A model generated the notes under the pieces. That model did no database searches. It worked only from the letters and a program-made list of their open reading frames with translations, and was not told where the DNA came from. A DNA stretch of 64,000 nt from Ralstonia pickettii DTP0602. Lineage in GTDB: Bacteria; Pseudomonadota; Gammaproteobacteria; Burkholderiales; Burkholderiaceae. Positions within the stretch are counted from its first letter, which is position 1. Each line of letters starts with the position of its first letter. Below are positions 17,312 to 27,261 of this stretch, piece after piece. The position numbers were made by a program, and so were the translations under genes. The DNA lies in contig CP006667.1 in NCBI GenBank assembly GCA_000471925.1, positions 4,278,001 through 4,342,000 of the forward strand, written 5' to 3'.

Positions 17312-17896
17312 ATGACCTCCGCCACCGCTTCCACCAGTCCCGCAGACCGCACCACCGCGCCCAAACCGTTCTCGCTGCGCGACGCTACCCCCGCCGACGT
17401 TCCTGCCATCCACGCCATCTACGCGCACCACGTACTGCACGGCCGCGCCTCGTTCGAAGAGGTGCCGCCCACGCTCGACGACATGCAGCGGCGCTTTGCC
17501 GAGGTGCAGTGCAAGGGACTGCCCTATCTGGTCGCCGAACGCGAGGGCGAGGTGCTGGGCTACGCCTATGCCTCGTCGTACCGCACTCGCAGCGCCTACC
17601 GTTTTGCCATCGAGGACTCGATCTATATTGACCACCGCCGCGTCGGCGAAGGCCTGGGCCAGGCGCTGCTCGCTGAACTGATCGCGCGGTGCGAGACCGG
17701 GCCGTGGCGCCAGATGGTCGCCGTGATCGCCTGCACCGCCGGCGGCGAGGGTGCCGGCTCGCTGGCCGTGCATGAACGGCTGGGTTTTCGCACCGTAGGC
17801 CGGCTGGAGGCGGCGGGTTTCAAGCATGGCCAGTGGATCGATACGGTGCTGATGCAGCGGGTGCTGGGGGCGGGGGCGAATACCCTGCCGGAGTAG
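17312..17896 (+). CDS. GNAT-family N-acetyltransferase (phosphinothricin/MnaT type)
   Basis: This protein of 194 residues (from the ATG at 17312) has a full GNAT domain: SLRDATPADVPAIHAIYAHHV at the N-terminus, YIDHRRVGEGLGQALL (acetyl-CoA loop) and VHERLGFRTVGRLEAAG. It matches the Pat/YwnH/MnaT group, which acetylates phosphinothricin, methionine sulfone or related amino-acid analogues. The natural substrate is unknown. A GTG at 17246 would add 22 residues without domain content and is less likely. Confidence 0.85.
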   Translation: MTSATASTSPADRTTAPKPFSLRDATPADVPAIHAIYAHHVLHGRASFEEVPPTLDDMQRRFAEVQCKGLPYLVAEREGEVLGYAYASSYRTRSAYRFAIEDSIYIDHRRVGEGLGQALLAELIARCETGPWRQMVAVIACTAGGEGAGSLAVHERLGFRTVGRLEAAGFKHGQWIDTVLMQRVLGAGANTLPE

Positions 17897-18008
17897 GCAG
17901 AATCGGCCTCCGCGAGTACGGCCTCGCAGATCATTGCGGTGCTGATGCGCGAGTACCCGTCGGGCGCGAGGTGAGCGGAGCAGCATCACTGTCTGATCGA
18001 CCATCCAA

Positions 18009-18046
18009 CAAAAAGACGCCACGGACCCTCCGTGGCGTCTTTTCTT
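18009..18046. terminator. Bidirectional intrinsic terminator between convergent genes
   Basis: A perfect 15-base stem (18011-18025 with 18029-18043, loop CCC) is flanked by an A-run on the left and TTTT plus a T-rich stretch on the right. It can therefore stop transcription from the acetyltransferase on the plus strand and from the peptidase on the minus strand. Confidence 0.85.
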
Positions 18047-18087
18047 GCTTTTGCGCAACCGCCTGCCGGCGGCGCTCATCGAACTGC

Positions 18088-19356
18088 TTACTTCATCAAA
18101 TCCGACAACGCCAGCGCCACCACCTTGGTCGCCCGGTTCAGGTCGTTCAACCGCAGGTTCTCATCCGAGTTGTGGCCGCGCGCCTCCATCAGCGTGCGCG
18201 GACCAGCGCCATACAGCACAGTCGGGATGCCGCGCTTGGTGTAGTGGCGTGCGTCCGTGTACAGCGGCACGCCTTGCACCGGGATCTCCACGCCGAACAC
18301 CGACTCGGCACGGCTCTTCAGCGCGCCGATCAGCTTTTCCACGCCCGGCAGTTCCGACAGCGGCTCGGCCAGGATGATGCGCTCGACCTTGACTTCGATG
18401 CCCGGACGGTCCTTGGCGGCGTTCTCCACCACGGCGCGGATCTCGCCTTCGGCGTCGAAGCCGATTTCCTCGGGGATCATGCGGCGGTCGACGCGGAAGG
18501 TCACCAGGTCCGGCACCACGTTGGTGTTGATGCCGCCCTTGATCAGGCCGACGTTCAGCGTGGCGGTGTCGATGCCCGGCACCTTGGACTTGCGCGTGGC
18601 CAGCTCGGCACGCAGTCCGTAGATGGCCTGCAGGATGTGGGTCGCGGCTTCGATTGCATCCACGCCGGTGTGCGGCATGGCGGCGTGGCCCTGCTTGCCC
18701 TTGACGGTCACTTCCACGTGCAGGCAGCCGTTGTGCGACGAGGTGATGCCGTACGAGAAGCCGGCCGAGATCGCGTAGTCGGCCTTGCTCAGGTTGTTGT
18801 CGAGCAGGAACTTGGGACCGATATCGCCGCCGGTTTCCTCGTCATAGGTGAACTGCAACTCGACCGCGCCGTTGATCTTCGCGCCCTGCTTCTCGGCTTC
18901 CATCAGCGCCAGCACGGCATAGGTGTAGGTGGCGAAATCCGACTTGGACACCGCCACGCCGCGGCCGTACATGACCGGACCATGCTCGCTGTCGGCAACC
19001 TCGCCGCCGTAGGGGTCCTTGGTCCAGCCCAGGCCCGGGGGCACCACGTCGCCGTGGGCGTTCATGGCGATGGTCGGGCCGCCCGTGCCGAACTGCTTGC
19101 GCACGATCAGGTTGGTGGCGCTGATCATGCCGGCCGCCTTCACCTGCGCGTCGGGCACCTTGTGCGCTTCCACCGCAAAGCCCAGGCCCTCCAGCAGTTC
19201 CTTGGCGCGCTTGCCATGGGCGTCGCAGTCACCGGCCGGGTTGTCCGAGGGCACCTTGACCAGCTCCGCCAGGAAGGCTTCCTGCTCCGGGCGGTGCTGG
19301 TCGATGAACTGGGTCAGCGTGGTTTCGATGGGGTTCATATTGTCTCGTGCGGTCAT
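18088..19356 (-). CDS. M20-family metallopeptidase (ArgE/DapE-related)
   Basis: This 422-residue cytoplasmic zinc peptidase or deacylase has M20 metal-site segments: MNAHGDVVPPG (His and Asp), TYDEETGGDIGP (the catalytic Glu pair) and ARGHNSDENL near the C-terminus (His). The dimerisation lid domain lies in between. The substrate could be an N-acyl amino acid or dipeptide; the sequence does not decide. It follows the carbamoylase-like gene by about 55 bases on the same strand and is probably co-transcribed with it. An ATG at 19338 is an alternative start. Confidence 0.85.
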   Translation of the reverse strand: MTARDNMNPIETTLTQFIDQHRPEQEAFLAELVKVPSDNPAGDCDAHGKRAKELLEGLGFAVEAHKVPDAQVKAAGMISATNLIVRKQFGTGGPTIAMNAHGDVVPPGLGWTKDPYGGEVADSEHGPVMYGRGVAVSKSDFATYTYAVLALMEAEKQGAKINGAVELQFTYDEETGGDIGPKFLLDNNLSKADYAISAGFSYGITSSHNGCLHVEVTVKGKQGHAAMPHTGVDAIEAATHILQAIYGLRAELATRKSKVPGIDTATLNVGLIKGGINTNVVPDLVTFRVDRRMIPEEIGFDAEGEIRAVVENAAKDRPGIEVKVERIILAEPLSELPGVEKLIGALKSRAESVFGVEIPVQGVPLYTDARHYTKRGIPTVLYGAGPRTLMEARGHNSDENLRLNDLNRATKVVALALSDLMK

Positions 19357-19411
19357 GACTTGTTCTCGTAACTACTCAGGAGGGTTCGGGTGGGGTTCGG
19401 GGCGTGCGCGC

Positions 19412-20671
19412 TTACTGGGGCAGCCGGAAGCTTTCGACGAAATCGCTGAACACGCGCGCGGACACGGCTGCATCTTCGGCGGTCATGGTTTCGGTGGGAT
19501 GGTGGCTGATGCCGCCGTTGCCGCAGCGCACGAACAGCATGGCGACGTCGGCGATGGCGGCAATAGCCATGGCGTCGTGGCCGGCGCCCGACGGCAGGTG
19601 GCGCACCGGCACGCCCTGGCGGGCAATGGCAGCGGCCCATTGCTCTTGCAGCCACGGGGCGCACGGCACGCTCTTCGCCTCGTGGGTCTTGCGCACTTGT
19701 GCGCGCACGTTGCGGCGCGCGCATACGCGCTCGATCTCGGCCAGCACGTCGTTGACGGCGGCCTCGCGCTCGGCGTCGATGCCCGAGCGGATGTCGATGG
19801 AGAACACCGCGTGGCCGGGCACCACGTTGGTGGCGCCGTTGGGCACGCTGAACTGGCCCACCGTGCCGACCAGGCCCGGCTTGCCGCCGCAGCGCTTCTC
19901 GATAAAGAGGCCGATCTCGGCACCGGCCATGGCCGCGTCGCGGCGCATGTCCATCGGCACCGTGCCGGCGTGGCCGGCCAGGCCTTCGAGCTCGACGATA
20001 AAGCGGGTGGCGCCGGAAATGGCCGTCACCACGCCTACCGGCAGGTTTTCGTTGAGCAGCACCGGGCCCTGCTCGATATGGACTTCGACGAAGGCCAGCA
20101 CCTTGCTGGGATCGTGTTTCGCGGCCGGCAGCGCGGCGGCGTCGAAACCGGCCTCGTGCATCACTTCACGCATGGTCTTGCCGGAATCGTCGACGTTGTC
20201 GAGCACGTTGTTGTCGAAGGTGCCGGCGATGGCGCGGCTGCCGAGCAGCGTGGCCTTGAAGCGCACGCCCTCTTCCTCGGCAAAGCCCACCACCTCGATC
20301 GCGAACGGGAAGCGCTTGCCCTGGCGGTTCCATTCCGCCACGCAGGCGGTCGGCAGGATCACGCCGAGGTTGCCGTCATAGCGGCCGCCGTCGCGCACGG
20401 TGTCGAAGTGCGAGCCGGTCAAGAGTCCGGGTGCGTCCGGCGAGGTGCCCTCGTAGCGGCCGATCACGTTGCCGGCAGCATCGCGCCGCACGGTCATGCC
20501 GGCCTGCTGCATCCATTCGGTCAGCTGCGCGGCGGCGCCGTGGTGGGCCTCGGTCAGGTAGGTACGGGTGAGCATGCCGGGCTGCTCGGTGTGGACGGCC
20601 AGGGCGTCGGCCCAGCCCATGATGCGCGTGCCTACCTCTGCGGGTGTGGACGGCGACGGATTTGCTGCCAT
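19412..20671 (-). CDS. Zn-dependent amidohydrolase of the N-carbamoyl-L-amino acid hydrolase/allantoate amidohydrolase family
   Basis: This 419-residue M20-fold hydrolase shows the family motifs in order: TGSHFDTV, GGRYDGNLGV, FAEEEGVRF, HIEQGPVL and GISHHPTETM, which supply the two-metal site. Family members cleave N-carbamoyl amino acids, allantoate, ureidoglycine or beta-ureidopropionate, releasing ammonia and CO2. No purine- or pyrimidine-degradation gene adjoins. The substrate is therefore open, and symbols such as hyuC or allC would be a guess. It is divergent from the DctA-type transporter across a 427-base region containing a palindrome. Confidence 0.87.
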   Translation of the reverse strand: MAANPSPSTPAEVGTRIMGWADALAVHTEQPGMLTRTYLTEAHHGAAAQLTEWMQQAGMTVRRDAAGNVIGRYEGTSPDAPGLLTGSHFDTVRDGGRYDGNLGVILPTACVAEWNRQGKRFPFAIEVVGFAEEEGVRFKATLLGSRAIAGTFDNNVLDNVDDSGKTMREVMHEAGFDAAALPAAKHDPSKVLAFVEVHIEQGPVLLNENLPVGVVTAISGATRFIVELEGLAGHAGTVPMDMRRDAAMAGAEIGLFIEKRCGGKPGLVGTVGQFSVPNGATNVVPGHAVFSIDIRSGIDAEREAAVNDVLAEIERVCARRNVRAQVRKTHEAKSVPCAPWLQEQWAAAIARQGVPVRHLPSGAGHDAMAIAAIADVAMLFVRCGNGGISHHPTETMTAEDAAVSARVFSDFVESFRLPQ

Positions 20672-20821
20672 GCGTTGTCTCCTGCTGGAAGTGCGTGATT
20701 GCCGCGGCGGGATGATCCGGCCGAACCTTCCGGCGTCTGCCGGGGCCAGCCGGCGCGGGCATGGCGCCCGTGCCGAAGCTCTATTCTGTGCGATTCATGT
20801 TAGCACAGTGAATTCAAAAAT

Positions 20822-20842
20822 TGCATACAAAAATGATATGCA
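20822..20842. promoter_or_regulatory. Palindromic operator candidate between the amidohydrolase and transporter genes
   Basis: TGCATA (20822-20827) and TATGCA (20837-20842) form a perfect inverted repeat with a 9-base AT-rich spacer. It sits in the only AT-rich part of the 427-base divergent region 20672-21098, about 150 bases upstream of the amidohydrolase start. The GntR-family regulator at 22554 is the obvious candidate ligand. Nothing else recognisable was found in the rest of this gap. Confidence 0.5.
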
Positions 20843-21098
20843 CTATATTCGGTTCCACGTTCAGACAATTCGCTGCGGACAATCCGGTCCGGACAGCGGA
20901 TTGCGTGGATACCGTCCCAACAGGGGGGCTGTCCGCGAGGTGGCGAGCTTCCGACCTGGAGGCCCCGCCCGGAACGTAAGGCCGGCAGCCCACCAGCCAG
21001 CAGAGCAGTACGGGGGCAGCCGGTGATTCCTGGATCAGATGGGCCAGCCTGCACAAGCCAATGGACAAGTGCAGGACCGGCCCGGCACGGAGACAACC

Positions 21099-22505
21099 AT
21101 GCAGCATGCAGTTCCCTCGCAGCCCCGCCCGGGCACCCCTCGCCTGCACACCCGCTTTACCCGCTCGCTGTTCGGCCAGGTACTGATCGCACTTGTGATC
21201 GGCACCGCACTCGGCCTGGTTTTTCCTGAGTTCGCCGCCAAGCTCAAGCCGCTTGGCGACGCCTTTATCAAGCTGATCAAGATGCTGATCGGGCCCATCG
21301 TGTTCTGCGTGGTGGTGGCCGGTATCTGCGGCGCCGGCGAACTGAAGAAGGTCGGCCGTGTCGGCATCAAGGCTGTGGTGTATTTCGAGATCGTCACCAC
21401 CATTGCGCTGGCGCTGGGCATCTTGCTGGCCTATGTGTTCCAGCCCGGCGTCGGCATGAATGTCGACCCGCGTTCGCTCGATGCGTCGGCCATCGCCGGC
21501 TTCATCGACAACGCCACCAAGGTCAAGGACCAGGGCACGGTCGACTTCCTGCTCAAACTGATCCCCAATACCGTGTTCGGCGCGTTTGCCAATGGCGACG
21601 TGCTGCAGGTGCTGCTGGTATCGATCCTGTTCGGCTGCGCGCTGTCGCTGGTCGGTGAGCCGGGCCGGCCGCTGGTCAAGCTGATCGACACCTTCTCGCA
21701 CACGCTGTTCAAGATGATGGGTTTCATCATCAAGCTGGCGCCGCTGGGCGTGCTGGGCGCGGTGGCCTTTACCGTGGGCAAGTACGGCATCGGCTCGCTC
21801 AAGCAGCTCGGTTTCCTGGTGTTCCTGTTCTACGGCGCGGTGATCATCTTCGTGCTGGTGGTGCTGGGCACCATCATGCGCGTGTGCGGCTTCTCGGTGA
21901 TCAAGCTGATCCGCTACCTGCGCGCCGAGCTGCTGGTGGTGCTGGGCACCGCCTCGTCCGACAGCGTGCTGCCGCAGGTGATGAAGAAGCTGGAATTCAT
22001 GGGCATCAAGAAGTCGGTGGTGGGCCTGGTGATTCCTACCGGCTACTCCTTCAACCTGGATGCGTTCTCGATCTACCTGACGCTGGCCGCGGTGTTTATC
22101 GCCCAGGCCACCAACACGCCGCTGGCAATGGCAGACCTGCTCGGCATCCTGGCGGTGGCGCTGGTCACCTCCAAGGGCGCGCACGGCATCCCGGGCTCGG
22201 CCATCGTGATCCTGGCGGCGACGCTGTCGGCACATCCGGCGATTCCGGCGATCGGGCTGGTGCTGGTGCTGTCGGTGGACTGGTTTATTGGCATCGCGCG
22301 CGCCCTCGGCAACCTGATCGGCAACTGCGTGGCAACCGTGGTGGTGGCGGCCTGGGAGAAGGATATCGACCGCGAACGGGCGCATGGGGTGCTCAACGGC
22401 ACCATCGAGGCGACCGACCTGGATGCGGGCCTTGCCGCGATGGCGCAAGACGGCGCCGGTGCGGGTTCGCCCGCCGCCGTGCCCGGGACCGTCGTGGGGC
22501 GCTAG
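21099..22505 (+). CDS. DctA-type dicarboxylate/amino acid:cation symporter (DAACS family)
   Basis: This 468-residue inner-membrane symporter has the eight-helix, two-hairpin GltPh/DctA fold. The hallmark segments are present: the serine-rich hairpin (LGTASSDSVLPQVMKK) and PTGYSFNLDAFSIYLT. C4-dicarboxylate members usually read NLDGTSIYLT, so the G-T to A-F change may alter specificity. With an amidohydrolase and a peptidase divergent and a GntR regulator downstream, the substrate may be an acylated or carbamoylated amino acid rather than succinate; that is inference. The start at 21099 follows a CGGAGA site. Confidence 0.88.
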   Translation: MQHAVPSQPRPGTPRLHTRFTRSLFGQVLIALVIGTALGLVFPEFAAKLKPLGDAFIKLIKMLIGPIVFCVVVAGICGAGELKKVGRVGIKAVVYFEIVTTIALALGILLAYVFQPGVGMNVDPRSLDASAIAGFIDNATKVKDQGTVDFLLKLIPNTVFGAFANGDVLQVLLVSILFGCALSLVGEPGRPLVKLIDTFSHTLFKMMGFIIKLAPLGVLGAVAFTVGKYGIGSLKQLGFLVFLFYGAVIIFVLVVLGTIMRVCGFSVIKLIRYLRAELLVVLGTASSDSVLPQVMKKLEFMGIKKSVVGLVIPTGYSFNLDAFSIYLTLAAVFIAQATNTPLAMADLLGILAVALVTSKGAHGIPGSAIVILAATLSAHPAIPAIGLVLVLSVDWFIGIARALGNLIGNCVATVVVAAWEKDIDRERAHGVLNGTIEATDLDAGLAAMAQDGAGAGSPAAVPGTVVGR

Positions 22506-22553
22506 AATCACGGCATCTCCCCTACCGCGCAGCCTCTGCGCAAGTGCGCTGCC

Positions 22554-23246
22554 ATGCCCGAGCATATCGATCCTGACATGACCGCCGAAGCGATCGCCGA
22601 AGACATTGTCGCGGCGATCGTCTCGCACCGCCTGCCGCCCGGCACCAAGCTGCGCGAGGAGGCCCTGGCCAGCGTCTATCGCGTCAGCCGCACCAAGGTG
22701 CGCGCGGCGCTGCTGATGCTGTCCAAGGACAAGGTCATCCAGATGGTGCCGGACAAGGGCGCCTTCGTCGCCAAGCCCAGTGCGGAAGAAGCGCGCGAAG
22801 TCTTCGCGGTGCGCCGTATCCTGGAAGCGGCGCTGGCGCGCGAGTTCGTCGCCAAGGCGACGCCTGCCGACTACAAGCGCATCGACAAGCACCTGGCGTC
22901 CGAACGCAAGGCGCTGGCTGGCAACGATGCGCAGGTGCGCACCCGGCTGCTGGGCGACTTCCATATCGTGCTGGCCGAGGTGGTCGGCAACGGCGTGCTG
23001 ACCGAGATGATGCGCGAACTGTCGACGCGCAGCGCGGTGATCACCATGCTGTACCAGTCGCGCCGCGACGCGGCGTGCTCGTCGGACGAGCATCGCGAGT
23101 TCATCGAGGCCGCCCGTGCCGGCGATGTCGAGCGGGCCGTCGCGCTGATGGTGGAGCACCTCGGCCATGTCGAGGGCGCCCTGCATTTCGAGGAAACCCC
23201 GCCGGTGGCGCGGGGCAAGGACCTGGTGGCGGCACTGCTGGCCTGA
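22554..23246 (+). CDS. GntR-family transcriptional regulator, FadR/FCD subfamily
   Basis: This 230-residue regulator has an N-terminal winged helix (GTKLREEALASVYRVSRTKVRAAL, about 30-55) and an all-helical FCD ligand-binding domain (about 80-215) with conserved metal-ligand-type residues (DFHIVLAE, EHREFIEA, VEHLGHVEG). Such regulators usually respond to small carboxylates. It lies 48 bases after the transporter on the same strand, so it likely controls the transporter and perhaps the divergent hydrolases. Confidence 0.88.
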   Translation: MPEHIDPDMTAEAIAEDIVAAIVSHRLPPGTKLREEALASVYRVSRTKVRAALLMLSKDKVIQMVPDKGAFVAKPSAEEAREVFAVRRILEAALAREFVAKATPADYKRIDKHLASERKALAGNDAQVRTRLLGDFHIVLAEVVGNGVLTEMMRELSTRSAVITMLYQSRRDAACSSDEHREFIEAARAGDVERAVALMVEHLGHVEGALHFEETPPVARGKDLVAALLA

Positions 23247-23272
23247 TCACTTCCGAGGCGCCTGACCCGCGC

Positions 23273-23286
23273 TTGACGTGAGTCAA
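23273..23286 (+). promoter_or_regulatory. FNR/ANR box upstream of a small-RNA candidate
   Basis: TTGACGTGAGTCAA is a perfect palindromic FNR-family half-site pair (TTGAC-N4-GTCAA). Its centre at 23279.5 lies 41.5 bases before 23321, the class II activator spacing. A weak -10-like CACACT lies at 23309-23314, also correctly spaced for a start at 23321. It is 27 bases past the gntR stop codon and points to the structured RNA that follows. Confidence 0.65.
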
Positions 23287-23320
23287 AGCAGCAAGCGCCG
23301 CCCGCGCGCACACTTGCCCT

Positions 23321-23423
23321 CGCCATGAAGACGCGGGGGCGCACTTCATGAGCACTCCGCCTTCCGCGCCTTATCGCCGGAAGGCTGCCCGCACGCTGCA
23401 ATGGTGTGCGGGCTTTCTTTTTT
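23321..23423 (+). ncRNA. Candidate FNR-dependent small RNA with three stem-loops and an intrinsic terminator
   Basis: About 100 bases with no plausible protein hold three consecutive hairpins. The first is CATGAAG/CTTCATG (23324-23330 and 23344-23350), with an inner 3-base stem and a GGGG tetraloop. The second is CCTTCCG paired with CGGAAGG (about 23360-23385). The third is GCCCGCAC/GTGCGGGC (23387-23394 and 23406-23413), followed by TTTCTTTTTT. The start is inferred from the FNR box spacing and falls 3 bases before the first stem. The layout resembles anaerobically induced small RNAs such as FnrS or PhrS, but no sequence homology is claimed. An 8-codon reading frame inside (from 23325) has no ribosome site. 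Confidence 0.6.
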
Positions 23424-23853
23424 CTGAGGACTGGCTTTCGTGCCGCTGAACGGCGCACCGCCGGGGCCAGTGTTCTTCCCCTCCGGGGCATGCCGTTTTC
23501 CCTTTCCAGCCAGCGCTTTGCGGCGACTGCAGCCGCGTTGACGGTGCCGCCGCCGCGCTCGCACTATTGCGCCGGCGGCGGTCCGGCATTGCCGACGGCG
23601 CGCGTGAACGAACCCCGGCTTCGGGTTAGGATGCCGGAGGCCCGAGCCAGAGGCCAGCGCCGCCGGAGCATCCGCGCGGACGTAAATCAGAACGCAGAAA
23701 TGGAGACCAGTCATGCGCTACTGCGCCACGCCCGCCCGGCGGCCACGCCGCCGGCGCTAGCACCCTCACTCGCTTCCCCGCCCCACCCCGCCACGATCTG
23801 CCCTGCCGGATCGCGGCAAGCATCGCCCTGACCATCGATCGAGAGGACTTTCC
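23424..23853. other. Intergenic stretch before the acyl-CoA operon, no gene seen
   Basis: This 430-base GC-rich region lies between the small-RNA terminator and the reductase gene. Short open frames here have no ribosome sites and no recognisable protein features. A GC-rich imperfect palindrome near 23545-23585 and a small hairpin near 23608-23630 are visible. The promoter of the downstream operon should lie here, but no convincing -35/-10 pair was found. Confidence 0.5.
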
Positions 23854-24657
23854 ATGCCCAGTGCCTTCCGCGCAGACGCCTTCGCCGGCAAGACCGTATT
23901 CATCGCCGGCGCTTCTTCCGGCATCAACCTCGGCATCGCGCACGGCTTCGCGCGCGCCGGCGCGAAGCTCGCGCTGATCAGCCGCACCGCCGAACGCATC
24001 CAGGCCGCGGCCGATACCATCACCGCGGCCGGCGGCACCGCCATCGGCATGGCCGCCGACGTGCGCGACTACGCCGCCGTGGAAGCGGCCTTCGCCCGCA
24101 CCCAGGACGAGCTGGGCCCGATCGACGTGGTGATCTCCGGCGCAGCGGGCAACTTCCTCGCGCCGGTGGTCGGCATGTCGGCCAATGCCTTCAAGACCGT
24201 GGTCGATATCGACCTGCTCGGCACCTTCAACGTATTCCGCGCCAGCTTCGACCACCTCAACAAGCCAGGCTCGTCGCTGATCGCCATCACCGCGCCGCAG
24301 GCGGTCAACGCGATGATGTTCCAGGCCCACGCCTGCGCGGCCAAGGCCGGCATCAACATGCTGATCAAGTGCCTGGCGATGGAATGGGGCCCGGCCGGCG
24401 TACGCGTGAACGGCATCTCGCCTGGCCCGATCGCCGATACCGAAGGCATGGCGCGGCTCGCGCCGACGCCCGAGGTCGAGGCCCGCTACAAGGCGCGCCT
24501 GGCACTGCGCGACTACGGCACCAAGGACGATATCGCCGACGCGGCGATGTACCTGAGCAGCGACAACGCGCGCTACGTGACCGGCACCATCCTCGACTGC
24601 GACGGCGGCAGCAAGCTGGGCGACGCCTCCGCCGACGCGCTGAAGAAGCCGCAGTAA
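23854..24657 (+). CDS. SDR-family 2,4-dienoyl-CoA reductase-like oxidoreductase
   Basis: This 267-residue Rossmann-fold enzyme has the NADP-binding motif GASSGINLGIA (about 19-29) and an NG-like segment (SGAAGNF). The region around MMFQAHACAAKAGINML matches peroxisomal-type 2,4-dienoyl-CoA reductases, which use a Ser/Ala-x-x-x-Lys arrangement instead of the usual Tyr-x-x-x-Lys of SDR enzymes; no tyrosine occupies the catalytic slot. EWGPAGVRVNGISPGPI and a C-terminal CDGG segment also match that group. It is the first gene of a four-gene operon with enoyl-CoA hydratases and an acyl-CoA synthetase, which fits unsaturated fatty acid catabolism. Confidence 0.82.
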   Translation: MPSAFRADAFAGKTVFIAGASSGINLGIAHGFARAGAKLALISRTAERIQAAADTITAAGGTAIGMAADVRDYAAVEAAFARTQDELGPIDVVISGAAGNFLAPVVGMSANAFKTVVDIDLLGTFNVFRASFDHLNKPGSSLIAITAPQAVNAMMFQAHACAAKAGINMLIKCLAMEWGPAGVRVNGISPGPIADTEGMARLAPTPEVEARYKARLALRDYGTKDDIADAAMYLSSDNARYVTGTILDCDGGSKLGDASADALKKPQ

Positions 24658-24704
24658 GGCCATCGCCTTCTGAACAAATAACTATCTACATGGAGAACCG
24701 ACCT

Positions 24705-25490
24705 ATGACCGCTGCCGTGCTCTACCAATCCAGCGAAGGCGTGGCCACGCTCACGCTGAACCGCCCCGACGTGCTCAACGCGATGAACGCCGAGCTGATG
24801 GGCGCACTGCGCGAAGGCGTGGAACGTGCCGCCGCCGATGCCGAGGTGCGTGCCGTGCTGCTGACCGGCGCCGGCCGCGGCTTCTGCGCCGGCGCCGACC
24901 TGGCCGCGCGCCAGGGCGGCGGCAACGGCCTGTCCGATTCGGGCGCGCTGCTGCGCGAGCGCTACCACCCAATCATCATGGCGCTGCGCCAGATGCCCAA
25001 GCCGGTGATCACCGCGGTCAATGGCGTGGCCGCTGGCGCCGGCATGAGCCTGGCGCTGGCCGGCGACGTGGTGCTGGCGGGCCGCTCGGCCAGCTTCCTG
25101 CAGGCGTTCTCCAAGATCGGCCTGATTCCCGATGCCGGCAGCACCTATTTCCTGCCGCGCTACGCTGGCGAGATGCGCGCCCGCGCGCTGGCGATCCTGG
25201 CCGAGAAGATCGACGCAGAGCAAGCGCATCGCATCGGACTGGTGTGGAAGCTTCATGACGACGAAGCGCTGCAGGACGAGGCCAGCAAGCTGGCGCGCCA
25301 CCTGGCCACCATGCCGACGATGGCCTACGGGCTGATCAAGGAAGCGCTCAACCAGAGCTTCGACAACGACCTGGCCGCGCAACTGGAGGTGGAAGCCACG
25401 CTGCAGTCGCGTGCCAGCCGCAGCGAAGACTGCCGCGAGGGCGTGGCCGCCTTCGTCGAGAAGCGCAAGCCCCAGTTCAAGGGCCGCTGA
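24705..25490 (+). CDS. Enoyl-CoA hydratase/isomerase family protein, PaaG-like
   Basis: This 261-residue crotonase-fold protein has oxyanion-hole segments GRGFCAGADL and NGVAAGAGMSLALAGD. The stretch SFLQAFSKIGLIPDAGSTYFLPR closely resembles PaaG, which isomerises ring epoxides or double bonds of CoA esters. It lacks the first of the two catalytic glutamates of classical hydratases. A delta-isomerase role beside a dienoyl-CoA reductase makes sense. GGAG lies 10 bases before the ATG at 24705; a second ATG at 24690 is weaker. Confidence 0.83.
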   Translation: MTAAVLYQSSEGVATLTLNRPDVLNAMNAELMGALREGVERAAADAEVRAVLLTGAGRGFCAGADLAARQGGGNGLSDSGALLRERYHPIIMALRQMPKPVITAVNGVAAGAGMSLALAGDVVLAGRSASFLQAFSKIGLIPDAGSTYFLPRYAGEMRARALAILAEKIDAEQAHRIGLVWKLHDDEALQDEASKLARHLATMPTMAYGLIKEALNQSFDNDLAAQLEVEATLQSRASRSEDCREGVAAFVEKRKPQFKGR

Positions 25491-25518
25491 GCGCCAGCGC
25501 ATTCGCCGTTTGCAGCAC

Positions 25519-25542
25519 CCTCGGGGACAGCCGTCCCCGAGG
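25519..25542 (+). repeat. Intercistronic stem-loop in the acyl-CoA operon
   Basis: A perfect 10-base stem (CCTCGGGGAC with GTCCCCGAGG, loop AGCC) lies between the PaaG-like gene and the acyl-CoA synthetase gene. No T-run follows, so it probably affects mRNA processing or stability rather than ending transcription. Confidence 0.5.
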
Positions 25543-25570
25543 CAAGGGAAACAGCATCTGGAGACGCATC

Positions 25571-27232
<1,662 letters not shown>

Positions 27233-27261
27233 CCCCAAACCCGTATCCAAGGAGCCCGCGC

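Noticed and set aside
20814..23186. A 790-codon open frame on the minus strand opposite the transporter and GntR genes
   Set aside because: Low-complexity translation rich in His, Gln and Arg, no ribosome site, and full overlap with two recognisable genes.
23325..23351. Eight-codon reading frame inside the small-RNA candidate (possible leader peptide)
   Set aside because: No ribosome site, no run of regulatory codons, and its ends coincide with the arms of the first hairpin, which explains the ATG and TGA.
23406..23831. Open frame of 141 codons after the small-RNA terminator
   Set aside because: It begins inside the terminator stem, has no ribosome site and its translation is Arg/Pro/Ala-rich without family features.
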